Part shown: positions 1-12,516 of the stretch, in pieces | How positions within the stretch are numbered: the first letter of the stretch is position 1 | How the letters are laid out: every line of letters begins with the position of its first letter | The notes under the pieces: generated by a model | What the model was told of the DNA's origin: nothing | Databases searched by the model: none | What the model saw: the letters and a program-made list of their open reading frames with translations, nothing else | Assembly (NCBI GenBank): GCA_017607445.1 | Contig: JAEVHH010000003.1 | Span: 4,774,001 to 4,838,000 of the forward strand | Length of the DNA stretch: 64,000 nucleotides | DNA from: Histoplasma ohiense | Lineage: Eukaryota > Ascomycota > Eurotiomycetes > Onygenales > Ajellomycetaceae | Direction: 5' to 3' | Position numbers and translations under genes: made by a program

Positions 1-3000
1 AGCCGACCAATATAGACATGTATCCCATGATAACGAAGATGCTGATGGATGTGCTGGGACCCATCACCGGCTCCCCTCCTGTTTCCTTCCTGCGCAGCTC
101 AAAGTTGAGATTATTAGTTCTTTTGATATTTTCGTTGTCTCCGGAAAATATTCGTCTCGAGTAACGGCGTACGGCATACACAGCACATACACCATCCACA
201 GGTCCACCCTCACCAACTCAAAGGACAACTCGACAATTTACCTTTGATGTTTTGGAATCACGGGGGTTGCAAGTACGTCATCCGAGGCCTTTCGCCAGCG
301 CATGGAGCGGAGAGCGGAGAATGAAGAGTAAATCCTCGGTAGGAACAAAAGCTCAAGGTATTATTCAATGTTTTGTTCGATTTTTTACTTTTATTACCGT
401 AATACACAAACGGTCACGGTCATTTTTCCTACGTCGCTTAGGGTCAGCTGGTTTAAGCCTGGTTATATGTCTAAATTTTTAGAGGGATCCCGAGACACCG
501 TCACAATAAACCTGCCGATTCAACAATCAGATTATGATTATTCAAAAAGGAAACCCCATTTCATAGGTTTCTGGTTCGGTGGGGGCGAAATAACTAGTTG
601 CGTCGTTTGATTCCCCCCTCCTAGCCCTCAGTCCCCAACCCCGAATCGACAATAGCGAGCTTTTTCCTGAATTGTACCAGACGGTCGGGTTGTAACTAAT
701 TAATTTTCTGTTAGCCAAAGCCAACTGATGTATTAAGTCCGTGGAATTAGGCGTCCCCTAGAATATCTTCACGATCGTTTTGCTTCGTGTTTAGAACGGC
801 CGGAACGTGTAACGACGCTGAGGTAGAATGCAAGTGATCCAGTATTAGGGCCGTTGTTTGAAGAGTTATGGAATGAAGTAGCTAGGCAAGAGTGCAAATC
901 AATGCATTTGGGCAGACAGTGCGATTCATAGTCATGTCGGGAGATTCATGAAGGCATTTCCTCGCGGTGAGAGAGGGGAGAATGGGAGAATGCTCGAGTA
1001 GCTCGAAGCGAAGCACTAATACGGACATGTGGTTTGGAAGAGATTTGTGATACAGTAACTAGACCCGGTGGTCTAACGGTTACATTGTGAAACTCGGGGG
1101 AGAATTATCTTATCACCAGCTACCCTTCCTTCTGTTGATTATCCAAGGCAAGAAAGCTGACAGGAGCGGTTGTCACTGCGATATAGGAGTGCTCGTGTCG
1201 GAACGATAGAACATCCGAATATTGACACAAATACTGAATATCAAAAGAATAATGAATTGATTATGATAACTCTGATAATTACGTGATAAAGAGGCAGTAT
1301 TTATAAGAGGGGGGGTGCTCAATTCTAAAAGCAAGACAGTGCTTGGGTTTCAAGAAGTGAGAGGTGATATAAAATCTCCAATATACGAGATATTATCTCC
1401 GACAGTTCAAAGCTCACTTATCCAAGCCTTCCTGGCCCAGGTATGCCAGCGCAATGGGCCCTGCAGAAGGAGAGGAGGGGCACCATAAGTTACCCAATAT
1501 CAGTCTTCAAGAATCAGGGATATACGGCGAAAGGAAAATATCGAATCGTGCTTGTGAGAGGGCAGACAGTCACAAGCTCCAGGGTGAAGCTTTGATAAAA
1601 GCTATGTGGAACCCTGCCAGGAGTAACACCACCAAACTGCTCCTTTCCAAATATAATGTCGGACTTGGTGATGTCCTCTCTGCGTCGAGCAAAATTATTG
1701 GGCATTATTTCGACCAGGTCAAGGGTCCGTTGACTCCCTGGATGCCCTAGACATTCGACATCCAGGTTCTGCCCGAGCCGACACCCAGTCGCTGAAAAGC
1801 CCCTCCCAACCCCGATTGGCGTGCTCCGGAGCCTCACAGTCGCATTTCATGGAAATACCTCCTCTTGCAGTAAGCGTCCGGCTGGGCGACAAGGTTCCTA
1901 CGGATGTGGATGCGGCAGCGTCGCGAATCTGTTTCGAGTCCGCGGTTAGCTCTCAACACCTGTTGGGCCTTCGTGTGGCTCGTGGTAGTGCTGACAGGGT
2001 TCGCACATATCGCCGTTGGGTTGTGATGGCTTGCGACTCACTCATCACTCTCCAGACTCCGAAAACGTGTTAGGAGTGTGGAACCGAACGAGCCCAAGCG
2101 AATGATACCATACGACTACCCGGTGGGGACGAGGGGTACGCAGCACAGCAGCTCCGCAAAGCTGTTGGGATATGTCCAACAAACCCGTCACCCTTTCCCT
2201 TCTCAGGAGTCGTGCGCGGACACCCGACGACGCACGCTGTTTATCACACGGAAATCCTCCTCTTGATGTCACTACTAAATAAATGGATTCCGAACCCCGC
2301 AGAGCAGGGCCCATACCGATCTGTTGCTTTTAATCCGCACATGGTTTCTAACTTGCGCCACCCGGTATCAAGTTTCATCAGTTTGAAGATCCCAACACGA
2401 AAGGCAAACCCAGAGAGACTTGCTCAGGAGCCGGGTGCTTGAGCCTATGTAGCCTATTTGCAGGGAATGTGGCAACCGCATCTATCGTGGTATCGTCATT
2501 GCAGGATTATCGCCAAAACCGAGCCTTGTAAGACACCGTGTTTATCTCGAATCCATCTCCGCAGTAGCCGAGCTATCACACCCTGAATATGGGGTTAATA
2601 TAAGCGCGAAGGAGGAATTTGTTTGAGCTAAATTTCTCGAAGCCCGGAGCATGACATTAACGGCCTACTGGTCGAATTTGCGATACCGGTCCCTCTAGAG
2701 ATGTGAAATCCCCTCTACTCCTTCCAACAGAGGCAAACATTCTCCCACTCTCACACACCCATGGCCAATGTTTCGTTGCTGTTGGCTTGGGTGGCACAGT
2801 ACATAGTCGCCGTGAGAGATTTGCAAATTTCTCCCATTCAGGCCCCATAGGAGGTTAGAGTCGTTGTGGGTGGCATCATAGGCGCCCGCTTTGAGGCTCA
2901 AGTGGAGCAACGGAGGAGACGTGAGGCAACCGCAAATGCTATAGTTGAAGCAAGGTTTCTCAAGGCAGCAAGGAAAGCCAGAAGCCAGAAGATGATGCAA

Positions 3001-3869
3001 TCTTGCACGTAAAACAGGCCCAGAATGAAATGTCCGATTCCTACGTTTTCCTTTTCCTCTCTTCGATATGGTCCTCTCCCTGAACCCCGACGACCCTCTT
3101 GCATTCCGCCTCGTTTTTTTCAACTTTTTCCCTTTATCACAAATTCGTTCTATTTCCCTGTCCATACCTCTTCTTATTATTTTAATTTTCACTTACCCTG
3201 TCCGAGAGGGCTCCGCCTGCCCGGTTCAGCCAAGCTCCCCACCTTCGTGCTTCGTTCGGATGTCCGGCCTGCATGCGTTGGTGCGTTGGTGGTACAGCCA
3301 TCTATAAAATGCTCACATAAATGGCTATGATATAGGTAGATATTAAATTCCCGACACAATGCTATTTGTCAGAAAGAAGAAGAATCGATAAGCTCAACCC
3401 TTAGATGGTTGCCGACGGGGGTTGTGTCTGCCAGTTGTGCAATGTGCCTGTATCTTTTTAATTTTTTTTTTTTTTTTTGGTCTCGATCTTTTCGTTGCCT
3501 CTGCTATGATTTTATAGATCCACTCCACTGTAGCGTGTAAGCGCAGAGGATATATAGCAGGATATCCTTGCCTTGCATTAAATTGGCGAATGCCGTGAAC
3601 TTCAATATTATCCCTTGAAAACGATGCGAGAGGTTTCTCCCCAAGACTTATTCCACAGACATCTCTTCGTGTCTCGTGCCTCGAGCCTCGTTTGCATGCA
3701 TGCATGGCATGGCATGGCATGTGCGCTTGGCCCTTCTTGTCGCTCATTTGCCTCAAAAGATTCATCTTCATTTCTCGTCACCTTGTCTCTGCAACATTAA
3801 ATGCTAAAATGAGAAGATAGCTAACGTCGTCTTATCACATGCTATATGAAGCTGGATATATGTACATAT

Positions 3870-3906
<37 letters not shown>

Positions 3907-4649
3907 CAATATACAAATAGGAAGTCGCTGAGAAAAAAGAATAAAAACCCTTGTTATTTATTTACTATTTCGAGTGGTACAAGAACAATTGCTATCCGTG
4001 CAAAGCTCCAGGCTCCAGGAAAACATTTTATCCATGCTGAGTCAAATTTCGACAACATCACAAACCAAAAAAAGAGAGCCTCTTTCCTACTTTATATAGA
4101 GTATCAAAACGCTAAAGGGGCTAAAAACAGGAAAGTTGATAAGGGAATGAAAATGGAGGGCGGGAGGTCTACAAATTTCATCGTCAAAAGGTACACATAC
4201 ATACATGGCCCTGAGAGAAGTCCGCTTTCTTTGACAAACGAGAAAATGAAAAAAAAAAAAAAAAATACAGCGGCATTTCCCTCAAGACTAGTATTAAGCA
4301 ATTAGCTAATGTAAATTACAAATTTGCCAACCCAAAGCACCTCCAAATTCATTCGGAGGGATGAAGGGATAGATAAACAAGCCAGCCATCTTCAGCTCAA
4401 GGTGTACAACAAGAAAGCCAAGAGAGAAGCGTAATCAAGACGCAACAGAGAAAGTGTATCGCGCACCGAAAAGATGAAAGCAAAGGGTCCCTCCACTTAT
4501 CCTTCCATTTTATTCAAAACTTCCCCGTCCTATTTATCCATCCGATCCAGTCCATACTCCAGATCTATATTCACCACACCTAGCGTCCCCCCTCGATGGC
4601 GACTACTACTCTCATGCGTCAACTGCGCCCACACTGCCGCTGAATTAAT
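1..4649. other. gene-free left flank
   Basis: I could not support any gene here. Open frames are short, overlap on both strands, and none carries a recognisable motif. On the minus strand the first 215 bases are open and include an ATG at 64 followed by a hydrophobic stretch, so a gene could run off the left edge; I cannot identify it. The stretch also holds a CA/TA microsatellite and several A/T runs. Confidence 0.5.
3871..3906. repeat. (CA)n(TA)n microsatellite
   Basis: About seven CA units run directly into about eleven TA units. It is a simple compound microsatellite in gene-free DNA with no visible coding context. Confidence 0.9.
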
Positions 4650-7600
4650 TTATTGCTGCTGCTGCTGCCGGGGTGGCGGTTGTTGCAGTTCTAGCTGTGG
4701 ACTAGGCTGAGATTGAGGCTGCTGACCCAGGCCAACCTGTGGCCGGAACCCAGAACCCACAAGCTGCTTTTTCATCTCATCAGAAGAAGAATAAGGACGC
4801 ATTTGGCCCTCTCCCTCTCTTGGAACCGAAGCTTGGCCCCAAATATACCCACCGGCCCCCTGGCTACCCCTTCCCGCGGCCGCTGCCGCCATTTCATCCT
4901 CCCGCCGCCTGCGATCCTCTTGTTCAGGCGTCATGCTTTTGACAGGTACGCGTACGGGGGCATCGGGAGACGCTCCGCTCATCAGCTTGGGACTGGGTTG
5001 GAGTCTCTGTATGGGTGGTAGGATTGGTGGCTGTGTAGGAGTAGCATTCATGCTTCCGGAAGTACTGAAGGAGGAAAAGGGGGATGAGGAGGTGGCGGTG
5101 GATGGGAGTGGTGGTTGTGGATGGGCTGGGGAGTGTTTGGTGGGGCTGAGGCCAGAAGTGGGAGGCGCTGTTTGCGATGGGTATTGTTGTGCGGGAGGAG
5201 AGGAATGGGAGAAAGTGTTTCGGGATGGGGTGACAGTGGGGTTTGTGGGGGTAGATATAAAGGAGTGGGAGCCCTGGGATGAGGGCCTAGGTATCGAATA
5301 ACTGGAGGTGGTTGTGGTGTGAGAGCGGGGTGGAGAATAGCAATCATTAGTGCGAGGCGAGGAAGATAAAGGGAGTGAAGGTGTGGTGTTTGGAACCGTG
5401 GAGGAGGGTGGAAATCCAGCTAGAGGGCCAACATCTCTGTTTCCCTGGGTTGGGGACATGGTGGGCCGGTTTTGGATGGGGGATAAGAAGCGGCTGGCGT
5501 CTCCTTGTGTCGAGGGCGACGATGCGGGACGTTGGGGAATGAAGGAGCTCGTATTTGGGTTGGGATACAGCCCAGGGGGTTGGTAATGAAGAAATTGCGG
5601 AGCAGGGCCAAGAAGTTGGGCTTTGGGTGGTGGGAGGCCATTGGATAGCATATTATTGGGAGGGGGTAACGGGGAAGGAGACAATGATGAAGATATGGAC
5701 TGTGGTTGATGATTCAAAACCGGTTGAGGAACAGGAAGTAGACGGTAGAAACCATTTTGCTTGGATCGCGACAATGGGCGTTGTGGAGACGGTGGTAATG
5801 TTGGCTGGCCATCTTGTAAATTAGATTGAAGGGGTGGTAAATGTTGTCCCTGCTGAAAAGTGGGTGGTGGATGGCCGTTTGCCAAGGGACTCAGAGTTAC
5901 GGGTGGCTGTGACGGAGCAGTAGATGGGCGTTTTGATTTCTTGAATGAAGGTGAAGCAGAGGTATCCTGTCTCTTGCGTCTTTCGCCATTTGCCTTTTGC
6001 TTGATGCTAAACGGGGGAGAGGAAGATGCACCAACGCGGAACTTCAACGGGGGGATCTTAGGCAGATTGGCCTCCTCGATGCGCCTTTGGCAGTCACGAC
6101 AGATGAAATGAAAATTGTCTTTCTCAGCTTCGTCCTGTGGGATGCCCAGGCATTTGATATGTTGCCAAACATTACATTTCTCGCAAGCGACAATGTGGGA
6201 GCCATCATCCTGGATATCAAGTGTTAGTACGACAAGAGCCGTGAAAAGGACAGTGGAATGGAATGACTAACAAGATTCTCCCCATGGACACCACACCCTG
6301 AACAGTCAAAAGTCCACTGCTCCTCATTCTGCAAAGCCTCAATGTCCTTCTTGCGCTTTTCCATCTCAGCTTTTAAGTGTCTCTCGGACATCCTCGACTC
6401 GCCACTCTCAATCTTCTTCGCCTCCTCTGCTATCTTAGCCAGCTCCTCCTCGTGTAGTTTCCGTTTCTCCTCACGGTCCTTAAGGCGCTGCTCACGCGTC
6501 ATCATCCGATACAAGCGCTCTTTCTCAATCTTCTTCTGTTTCTCCAGCTCTTTAAGCGCCGCTATCCGCTCCGCTTCCCGTTTGCGTGCCTCCTCGGCTG
6601 CCTCCATTTCCTGACGCTCCCTCTCTTGCTTACTTGCAATTCTGCTGGAGCGTTTAGCATTGGCCATGAGCTGCATACTGAGCAGTTCCTTCTCTCTTCG
6701 CTCCATCTTGCGCCGGTGAGATTCCTCGGCTTTCTCAATGACGGGGATAACATTCTCTACAAGTTGATCGCGAAGGAATTCTTCATTGGGATCTTTGGAC
6801 CTTCTAATCGTATCCAGGAAGGCGTTATATTGCGCAAGGGTAATCGCGATGCATTCCCATTTATAGCCGCCGGCGGAATCATGTTTCACGTCTCCATTAG
6901 CATCATTTTTGGGTTCTTCATCATCCTCCTCCTGCAAGCCAGAGAGCTTTCGTTTTCTCGCAGCACGTGCTAGTGCCCGCCCCTTTTTGCTGTTTGCCTT
7001 TGGTTTCGCGGCTTTGGCTGCTGGGATAGGAGGGTCAGTTCGACGGTATAACCTGTTGTCGTCGAGTACGTAGTATAGTCGCTCGTCACGGTCATACCCA
7101 ATTTCATCCACGCGCTGTTATTTTCATACGCGATTAGTCCTCGGAACCGGGAGCTTGTTTTATGGGAGCGGGAGTAAGCCCAGCCAAAGAATATATCAAT
7201 AACATACCCATTGAATCTGGTCCGTCTCTTTGCTTTCCGGCATCCGCTCACGTATGCGATCTGGGTTCCAGAACGTCCATACAGACAATTGCTGCAAGAC
7301 ACGTATTCGCTGGAAAAGATCTAGATCATGAAACTTTATCGGCTCCTCCGCGTCACCGAATGGGTTACGAGAGGGAGCTTTCGCGAGATATTGTCTCCTA
7401 GTGTAGTCTTCAAAGTTTTCATATCTATCGTTCCCGAAACAAAAAAGCAGGTCAGCCAAATTGGGTTTGCTCGACACGATAACGGAGGGAGAATCGTTTG
7501 GCATACGTGAGTCCGCGATGGGATGAGACAAATTTCAGCAGGCTTAAGCCGATATCGAGAAGTTTTCCCGAAGGGCCAGGCTTAAGACATTCGGATTCCA

Positions 7601-8002
7601 GTTCCTATCGCGCGATATATATCAAAAAGAGAAACCCGTATCAGTAAAAGTTGCTCCCCTCATCGATAGCAATCACGGAATTATCAGAATCGAGGGGAAG
7701 AAGAATGTAAACCAATAGCGGGCGTACAGCTGTCTATATCGATAGAATGGGCCAAAAGTAAACAGTTGGGGATCACTCACGTCAATATCAATATCCTCAC
7801 TAATCTTCACTGCCTTCCCGAACGAGTAGATAAACTGGATGAGATTCGAGAACTCCCACATGTTGCGAAGTTGGTGAAGCAGGCCAGGTTCCGCTCCATC
7901 CTGCAGTGACGACGACGGCAGCGGCTCATTCCTCTTAATGACAACGCGGACACTGGGATCGTCCTCCTCCACCTCCTCTCTGGCACGTTTTCGAGAGACC
8001 AT
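4650..8002 (-). CDS. PHD-finger chromatin protein (DDT/WHIM-like N-terminus)
   Basis: Five exons on the minus strand: 8002-7781, 7604-7507, 7424-7208, 7114-6272 and 6209-4650, giving 979 residues. All introns are GT-AG and the joins keep frame; the last has a TACTAAC branch point. The N-terminal 220 residues resemble the region that precedes the PHD finger in RSF1/CECR2-type ISWI partners (WRVDEIGYDRDERLYYVLDD around 180). A charged coiled coil fills about 290-445. A complete C4HC3 PHD finger follows: C450, C453, C469, C472, H477, C480, C497, C500, with W475 before the His. The remaining ~470 residues are Pro/Ser/Gln-rich, disordered, and end in a Q run. Family knowledge points to a nuclear reader of histone H3 tails; the partner complex is inference. 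The ATG at 8002 is the first in frame. Confidence 0.85.
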
Positions 8003-9944
8003 TGCAGGAGGAATTTCGCAGGTGGCAAACAACAGATGAGATGGTTTGACGCGAAATGCCGATCTTGCTTCGTCCTTAAATGGAGGGGGAGGAGCGGACG
8101 GCGCGGATCGATAGGCTAAGGGGGCGGAATTTCTCGACTGGCGCGGCAAGGAATGGGTAGCTAGCTAATAAATCACGACACTCCAAGTGACAAGTAAGAA
8201 AAAAGAATCAGACAAAGAACAAGCAGCTTTTTATTTCCCCCCCCTGCTTCGCCGGCTCTAATTTGACTATTCCCCCGTAGAGATGCGGATAGGGAATTGC
8301 ACAAAAGCGGATATTATGTAAAAGAGAGGAGCTATGGAGGAATACAAGACGCGCGGAAAGACGCAATACGGTTGAGAAATTGCAGCCTCGGAGCTTCTCC
8401 TTAATTTTTTGATGTGAGAGGGACGCCCAGTCACGGGCAGGCTTAGTCATAGATGATGTCAGCGGAGCCACACGTCCGCTTTTGGAATAGCGTGGACGGA
8501 GAAAAGCTTAGCCTTGGTTCCAGGCGGGTCTGCGGGAGATTGAGGGCTTTTATAATTAGGACACGGTTGATATCATCATCGACTGGTGCTGTTTGTAACA
8601 GATTTACCATATAAATTGCTGGTGTGTGCAGGGGCTTTTGCGGAAAATGTAGCAGATGGTCATCAGTTTTTAGATGAATGGAGAGAGCCAGAGAGAGAGA
8701 GAGAGAGTGTGTGTGTGTGTGTGAGCATCGATTCTCAGACTTCCCCCCTCTCAGACTCACCTCTCTTTCCCCTCAATAGGCATATCATGAATGTTCATTG
8801 TCAAGGGGCTATTTCATCTGTGCATGTGTACATATAACAAAAAAATATTGAAACAAAAAAAAAAAGAAAAAAAGAAAAGGGCCCCAGGAATATAAATAAG
8901 CTGGTGAAAACACTTGAATGTTGACAGGGAAAACAAACCATGTAGGAGAAAGATGAAATGGAAGAGCCTGCTTGTTTCATTACCATGAAAATGATCTTCT
9001 ATACATACATACACGCGTGAGCGCATGCACACACACAACAATTGCTACAACGAGGGGGGGCCGGGGATAGTGTGGTGGGTGTATTACATGAAAAGAATCA
9101 AATGAAAAGAAAAGAAAACAGAATGAAACTTCCAGGAAAATTCCAAGACTCAAATCAAACCCCACAATCAATCACATCAAAAACTCTTCCTTTTTTCCAG
9201 TTCGCCCCATGCATTTTTCACCCATTTAGTAAATCCCCTTAAAATCAAACAAAAGTCAACCAAAGCACCAGAGCACTCCAGCACCAGCCCCGTCTACAGC
9301 TCCAGTCTCGTCAGAGTCGGATCATCGAAGCGGGAGGGGAAAAGAAAAATAGAAGACCAGATCAATCCCCAAAATTGATTGGAAATAAATAAAGGAAACA
9401 AAAAGCATAAGTTAAATAAGTGGCCCCGCGGCAAATTTTTCGTCTCTTCTCTTTTCTTTCTTGCTTGCTTGCTTTCTTTCGTTTTCTTTCCTTTATTTTT
9501 TTTTTTAAAATAGTGATTGCAATATGATGTTCCTTGTTCCCCATTATGCTCCTTTTTGCGTTGTTCATTTCCCTTGGTTTTTGGGTTCTTGTACCTGTTT
9601 CCGCCCTATGTACGTATGTAAAAAAAGGGGGGGAAATTCACAAAATGTCGTACTGCCCACGTTAAATAAAATACCATCCATACATATGAATTCGAAAGTT
9701 AGTCTTGTTCTGCTCTGTCCTGTTTTCCTCTTTTCTTTCTGTTTTGTTTTCCTCCTTCATCTCTTTCTCATACCACAGCAGGGGAGTTATCATTTTACCA
9801 TCATGAGCACAGGAATATAGAAAAACAAAAACAAAAAAAACAATGAAAGAATGGTCAATGTGGTTTTCTTTTCTTCATCCTCTTCTTAATTGATTTTCTT
9901 TCTTCTTGTTGTCAACTTTTTCTCCTATCTTTGATATTAATATT
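8003..9944. other. intergenic stretch between PHD gene and CAF40 gene
   Basis: This holds the 5' flank of the PHD-finger gene and the 3' flank of the CAF40 gene, both on the minus strand. There are GA/GT microsatellites near 8690-8722, several A/T runs, and only short unrecognised open frames. I see no gene. Confidence 0.5.
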
Positions 9945-11410
9945 TTACAAGGTTGTGCCGGTGGCTGCGCCGTCGACAACGTTATCGGACAGATTAATCA
10001 GAAGTTGAGCCAAGCACCGTTTTGTCGCCGCATCATCTCGGAGGACTGATGAGAATGTTGCGTCGCGAAGGGGTTCTGGAAGACATTGGCGGAGGGCTTC
10101 ACGGGCGCGATTATTATCACTCAGACTATAGATGGAGATTACACCAAATGAATTAGAACGGCAAATTCACGAATGTTGGAAGGGAAGCTGGAAAAGTCAA
10201 AAGAGGTTGAAGAGGCCATACCGAAGAAAACAACGAACAACATGCTTGAGTAATCGGACAGTCTGCTGCTCCACAAGTTGGGTAACCATATTACTCAGCA
10301 CAGTTCCGACGGCGTAGAAACGCTCATACGTCGCACAAATATAGGCAAGGCCAATATCATCTAGTAGGATCTTTTGTACAATGAAAATAGCAACAGTCTT
10401 GCTGAGTTCTGAGCCCGTCTCCATGATGCGTAGGCAGAGTGGGATGATTTCGGTGGTGAGGAGGAAGTTGATGACATCCGACGAATCATTCTTCACCAGG
10501 GCGCCAATCACGCCAAGGGAGGTTAGACGAAGGTATTCAAAGGGGCGGGATTTCGAGGTTGTATTGAGGAATGGGTACAGAAAAAGAGGGATATGGGCTA
10601 TTTGGTAGAGAATCGGTTAATGAACAGTTCTCACACTCGCATTAATTTCGGTGGAAAGAAAGACAGTAAATATATTGGGGGTGGGGAATAAGGAGTTGGC
10701 TATAGTACCATTCAAGAAAAGCGTGCGCGTTTCGTTGTGCGACGCAACACATTGTAGGAGAGCAAGAGCATTGCAAACCCGATTCGAAGCCGCAGCAGTC
10801 AACTGCGATGGATTCAACAACGGATAAACCGAGATAATTTCCTGTAATAACGACGTCATGACTCCTATTCCACAGGCCGATCAGTATTTTTGTTTTTTTT
10901 TTTTTTTTTTAAAAAAAAACATCATCCATCAATACATTAATAACAATTAAAAAAATAAGAGAGAAAGCAACAGAAAAGAACGAAGAAGAAAAAAACAATA
11001 CCGAACGAATGCCAAATTATCAATGCCAGCTCAGGAACCTGCTCGCGCTTCTTGCTCAGCTCCATCAACGCCGCCTCCCGCCGGGCCGGATCCATCAGCT
11101 CCGCCACCCAGACGAGCACCCGCCGGTTCTCTTCGCTGATGCCACCGTCCATATTACCGTTAGCAGCAGCAGCAGCGCCCACAGCGGCAACACTCACGCT
11201 ATCTCCACCGGACGACGTGACCTGGTTATTCGCACCGGCACCGGTGGCGGCAGGGTTGCTATTGTTATTACTCAGAGCTATCCGACTGTAGTGTTGGTGT
11301 TGGGCGACGGCGGCAGCTGCAACTGCGGCCTGCGCTTGGGCATGCTGTTGGGCCGCCAGGGATGATTGGGGATGCGGCTGCTGGGATTGCTGCTGTTGTT
11401 GCTGCTGCTT

Positions 11411-11477
<67 letters not shown>

Positions 11478-11605
11478 TGCTGTTGTTGCTGCTGTTGCTG
11501 TTGCTGAATCCAAGAAGCGTCCACCGCGGCGGCGGCGGCAGCAGCGGCGTGGGAATATTGCCCGTGTTGGTGCGAGAAGACGTGCTGGGTTTGAGCCTGT
11601 AGCAT
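9945..11605 (-). CDS. CAF40: CCR4-NOT complex subunit CAF40/Rcd1 (CNOT9)
   Basis: Four exons: 11605-11002, 10864-10709, 10597-10222 and 10125-9945, giving 438 residues. From about residue 156 the protein matches the Rcd1 armadillo-repeat fold almost throughout: ISEENRRVLVWVAELMDP, LALIIWHSFG, FLYPFLNTTSKSRPFEYLRL, LGVIGALVKND and a C-terminal LSDNNRAREALRQCL. In the CCR4-NOT complex this subunit binds NOT1 and helps with mRNA deadenylation and repression in the cytoplasm. The N-terminal third is low complexity: an Ala run, then 32 Gln, one Lys and 7 more Gln (codons near 11390-11506), a Gln/Ala-rich stretch, and Asn/Gly. The Gln tract mixes CAG and CAA blocks. Intron joins were chosen to restore conserved blocks, so the model is firm. 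Confidence 0.95.
11411..11506 (-). repeat. CAG/CAA repeat coding 32 glutamines
   Basis: Thirty-two consecutive Gln codons inside the CAF40 reading frame, in separate blocks of CAG and CAA. This is trinucleotide-repeat DNA that could vary in length between strains. Confidence 0.95.
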
Positions 11606-12516
11606 TGCGAAAGCAGGGCAGGGGGGAAGAAAAACCACCGCTTTGGGGAGCTTGCCCCCGGGTGAGTAGCCTTTAGGAGACGCTCCACGGGGGACTGGGG
11701 GATTTGGAGCGAGGAAAGGAGGTGGGATGTTGGTCTAGGAGGAGATGTTTCAGCAGGGCCCAGCAAGATGGAGAAGCTGAAGCGGACGTTGTGTCGGTGA
11801 CGGTGTGAGAATCGGGAGTGGCTGACTCGGCTCGGGACGACTAATGATCCGTGGGAGATGATCCGCCCTCTTTTGATTTCTTCGACTGACCAACTATATT
11901 ATGCAGGAACATCCATGGATGTCTGCTTGCTGTCATTAAACTTGTCCAATATGGGTTTTGTATCATTTACAGCCTCGCCGCTCATTTATCTAGTTACGTA
12001 CAGAGTCCTAATTTTCCACGTCTCAAACATCCCAATATCATGGTCCCATGATCCATAAAATCCACATGATCCAGGTAGTTACATCCCCCAAAATGTCCTT
12101 CATAACAAAATGGGGATAAAAGTTCAAAAGAAATATAAAAAGAAACAAGGGTATGTCCAGCAATATATACATCAAAAATCATGGAGATGGCATATCATAA
12201 ACATAAGAAGGGACATCGACGGAGACATTTTCGGTTTTCATCACCCATTCGCTCGTCTCCCATTTTCTAACATAAAAAATGCAAAGGCTAAACTCCGTTT
12301 CAGACAGACAGGTATAAGAAATTGAAGAGAAGAAAGTGAAGAATTGAAAAATTGATAATATCAAAAGGGAGATCTCTGGAGCTGGTTGTTCGGAGAGCGT
12401 ATAGTGGCGTGGATCTCGGTGATGGCATGTTTACGAATCAGAGAAAAGAAAGAAAAAACTGCGGGGGTGGGGGATAGAGATAGGAGGCACAAGTTTAACG
12501 GGCGAGAGGTTCAAGA
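11606..12516. other. intergenic, 5' flank of CAF40
   Basis: AT-rich spacer between the CAF40 start and the 3' end of the next minus-strand gene. It holds only short frames and no recognisable motif, and presumably contains the CAF40 promoter and leader. Confidence 0.5.

Noticed and set aside
1..215. Minus-strand open frame with a hydrophobic stretch after an ATG at 64
   Set aside because: Only about 20 codons after the ATG lie in the window and no motif is recognisable; it may be a gene running off the edge.
1068..1140. tRNA-like start with an A-box match (TGGTCTAACGG)
   Set aside because: No B-box follows and no cloverleaf pairing forms.
2695..3192. Minus-strand frame of 165 codons
   Set aside because: Overlaps a plus-strand frame, low-complexity Arg/Lys start, no domain and no clear splice context.
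5048..5347. Long Pro-rich open frames within 4.7-6.0 kb on other frames
   Set aside because: Shadows of the Pro/Gln-rich C-terminus of the PHD-finger gene.
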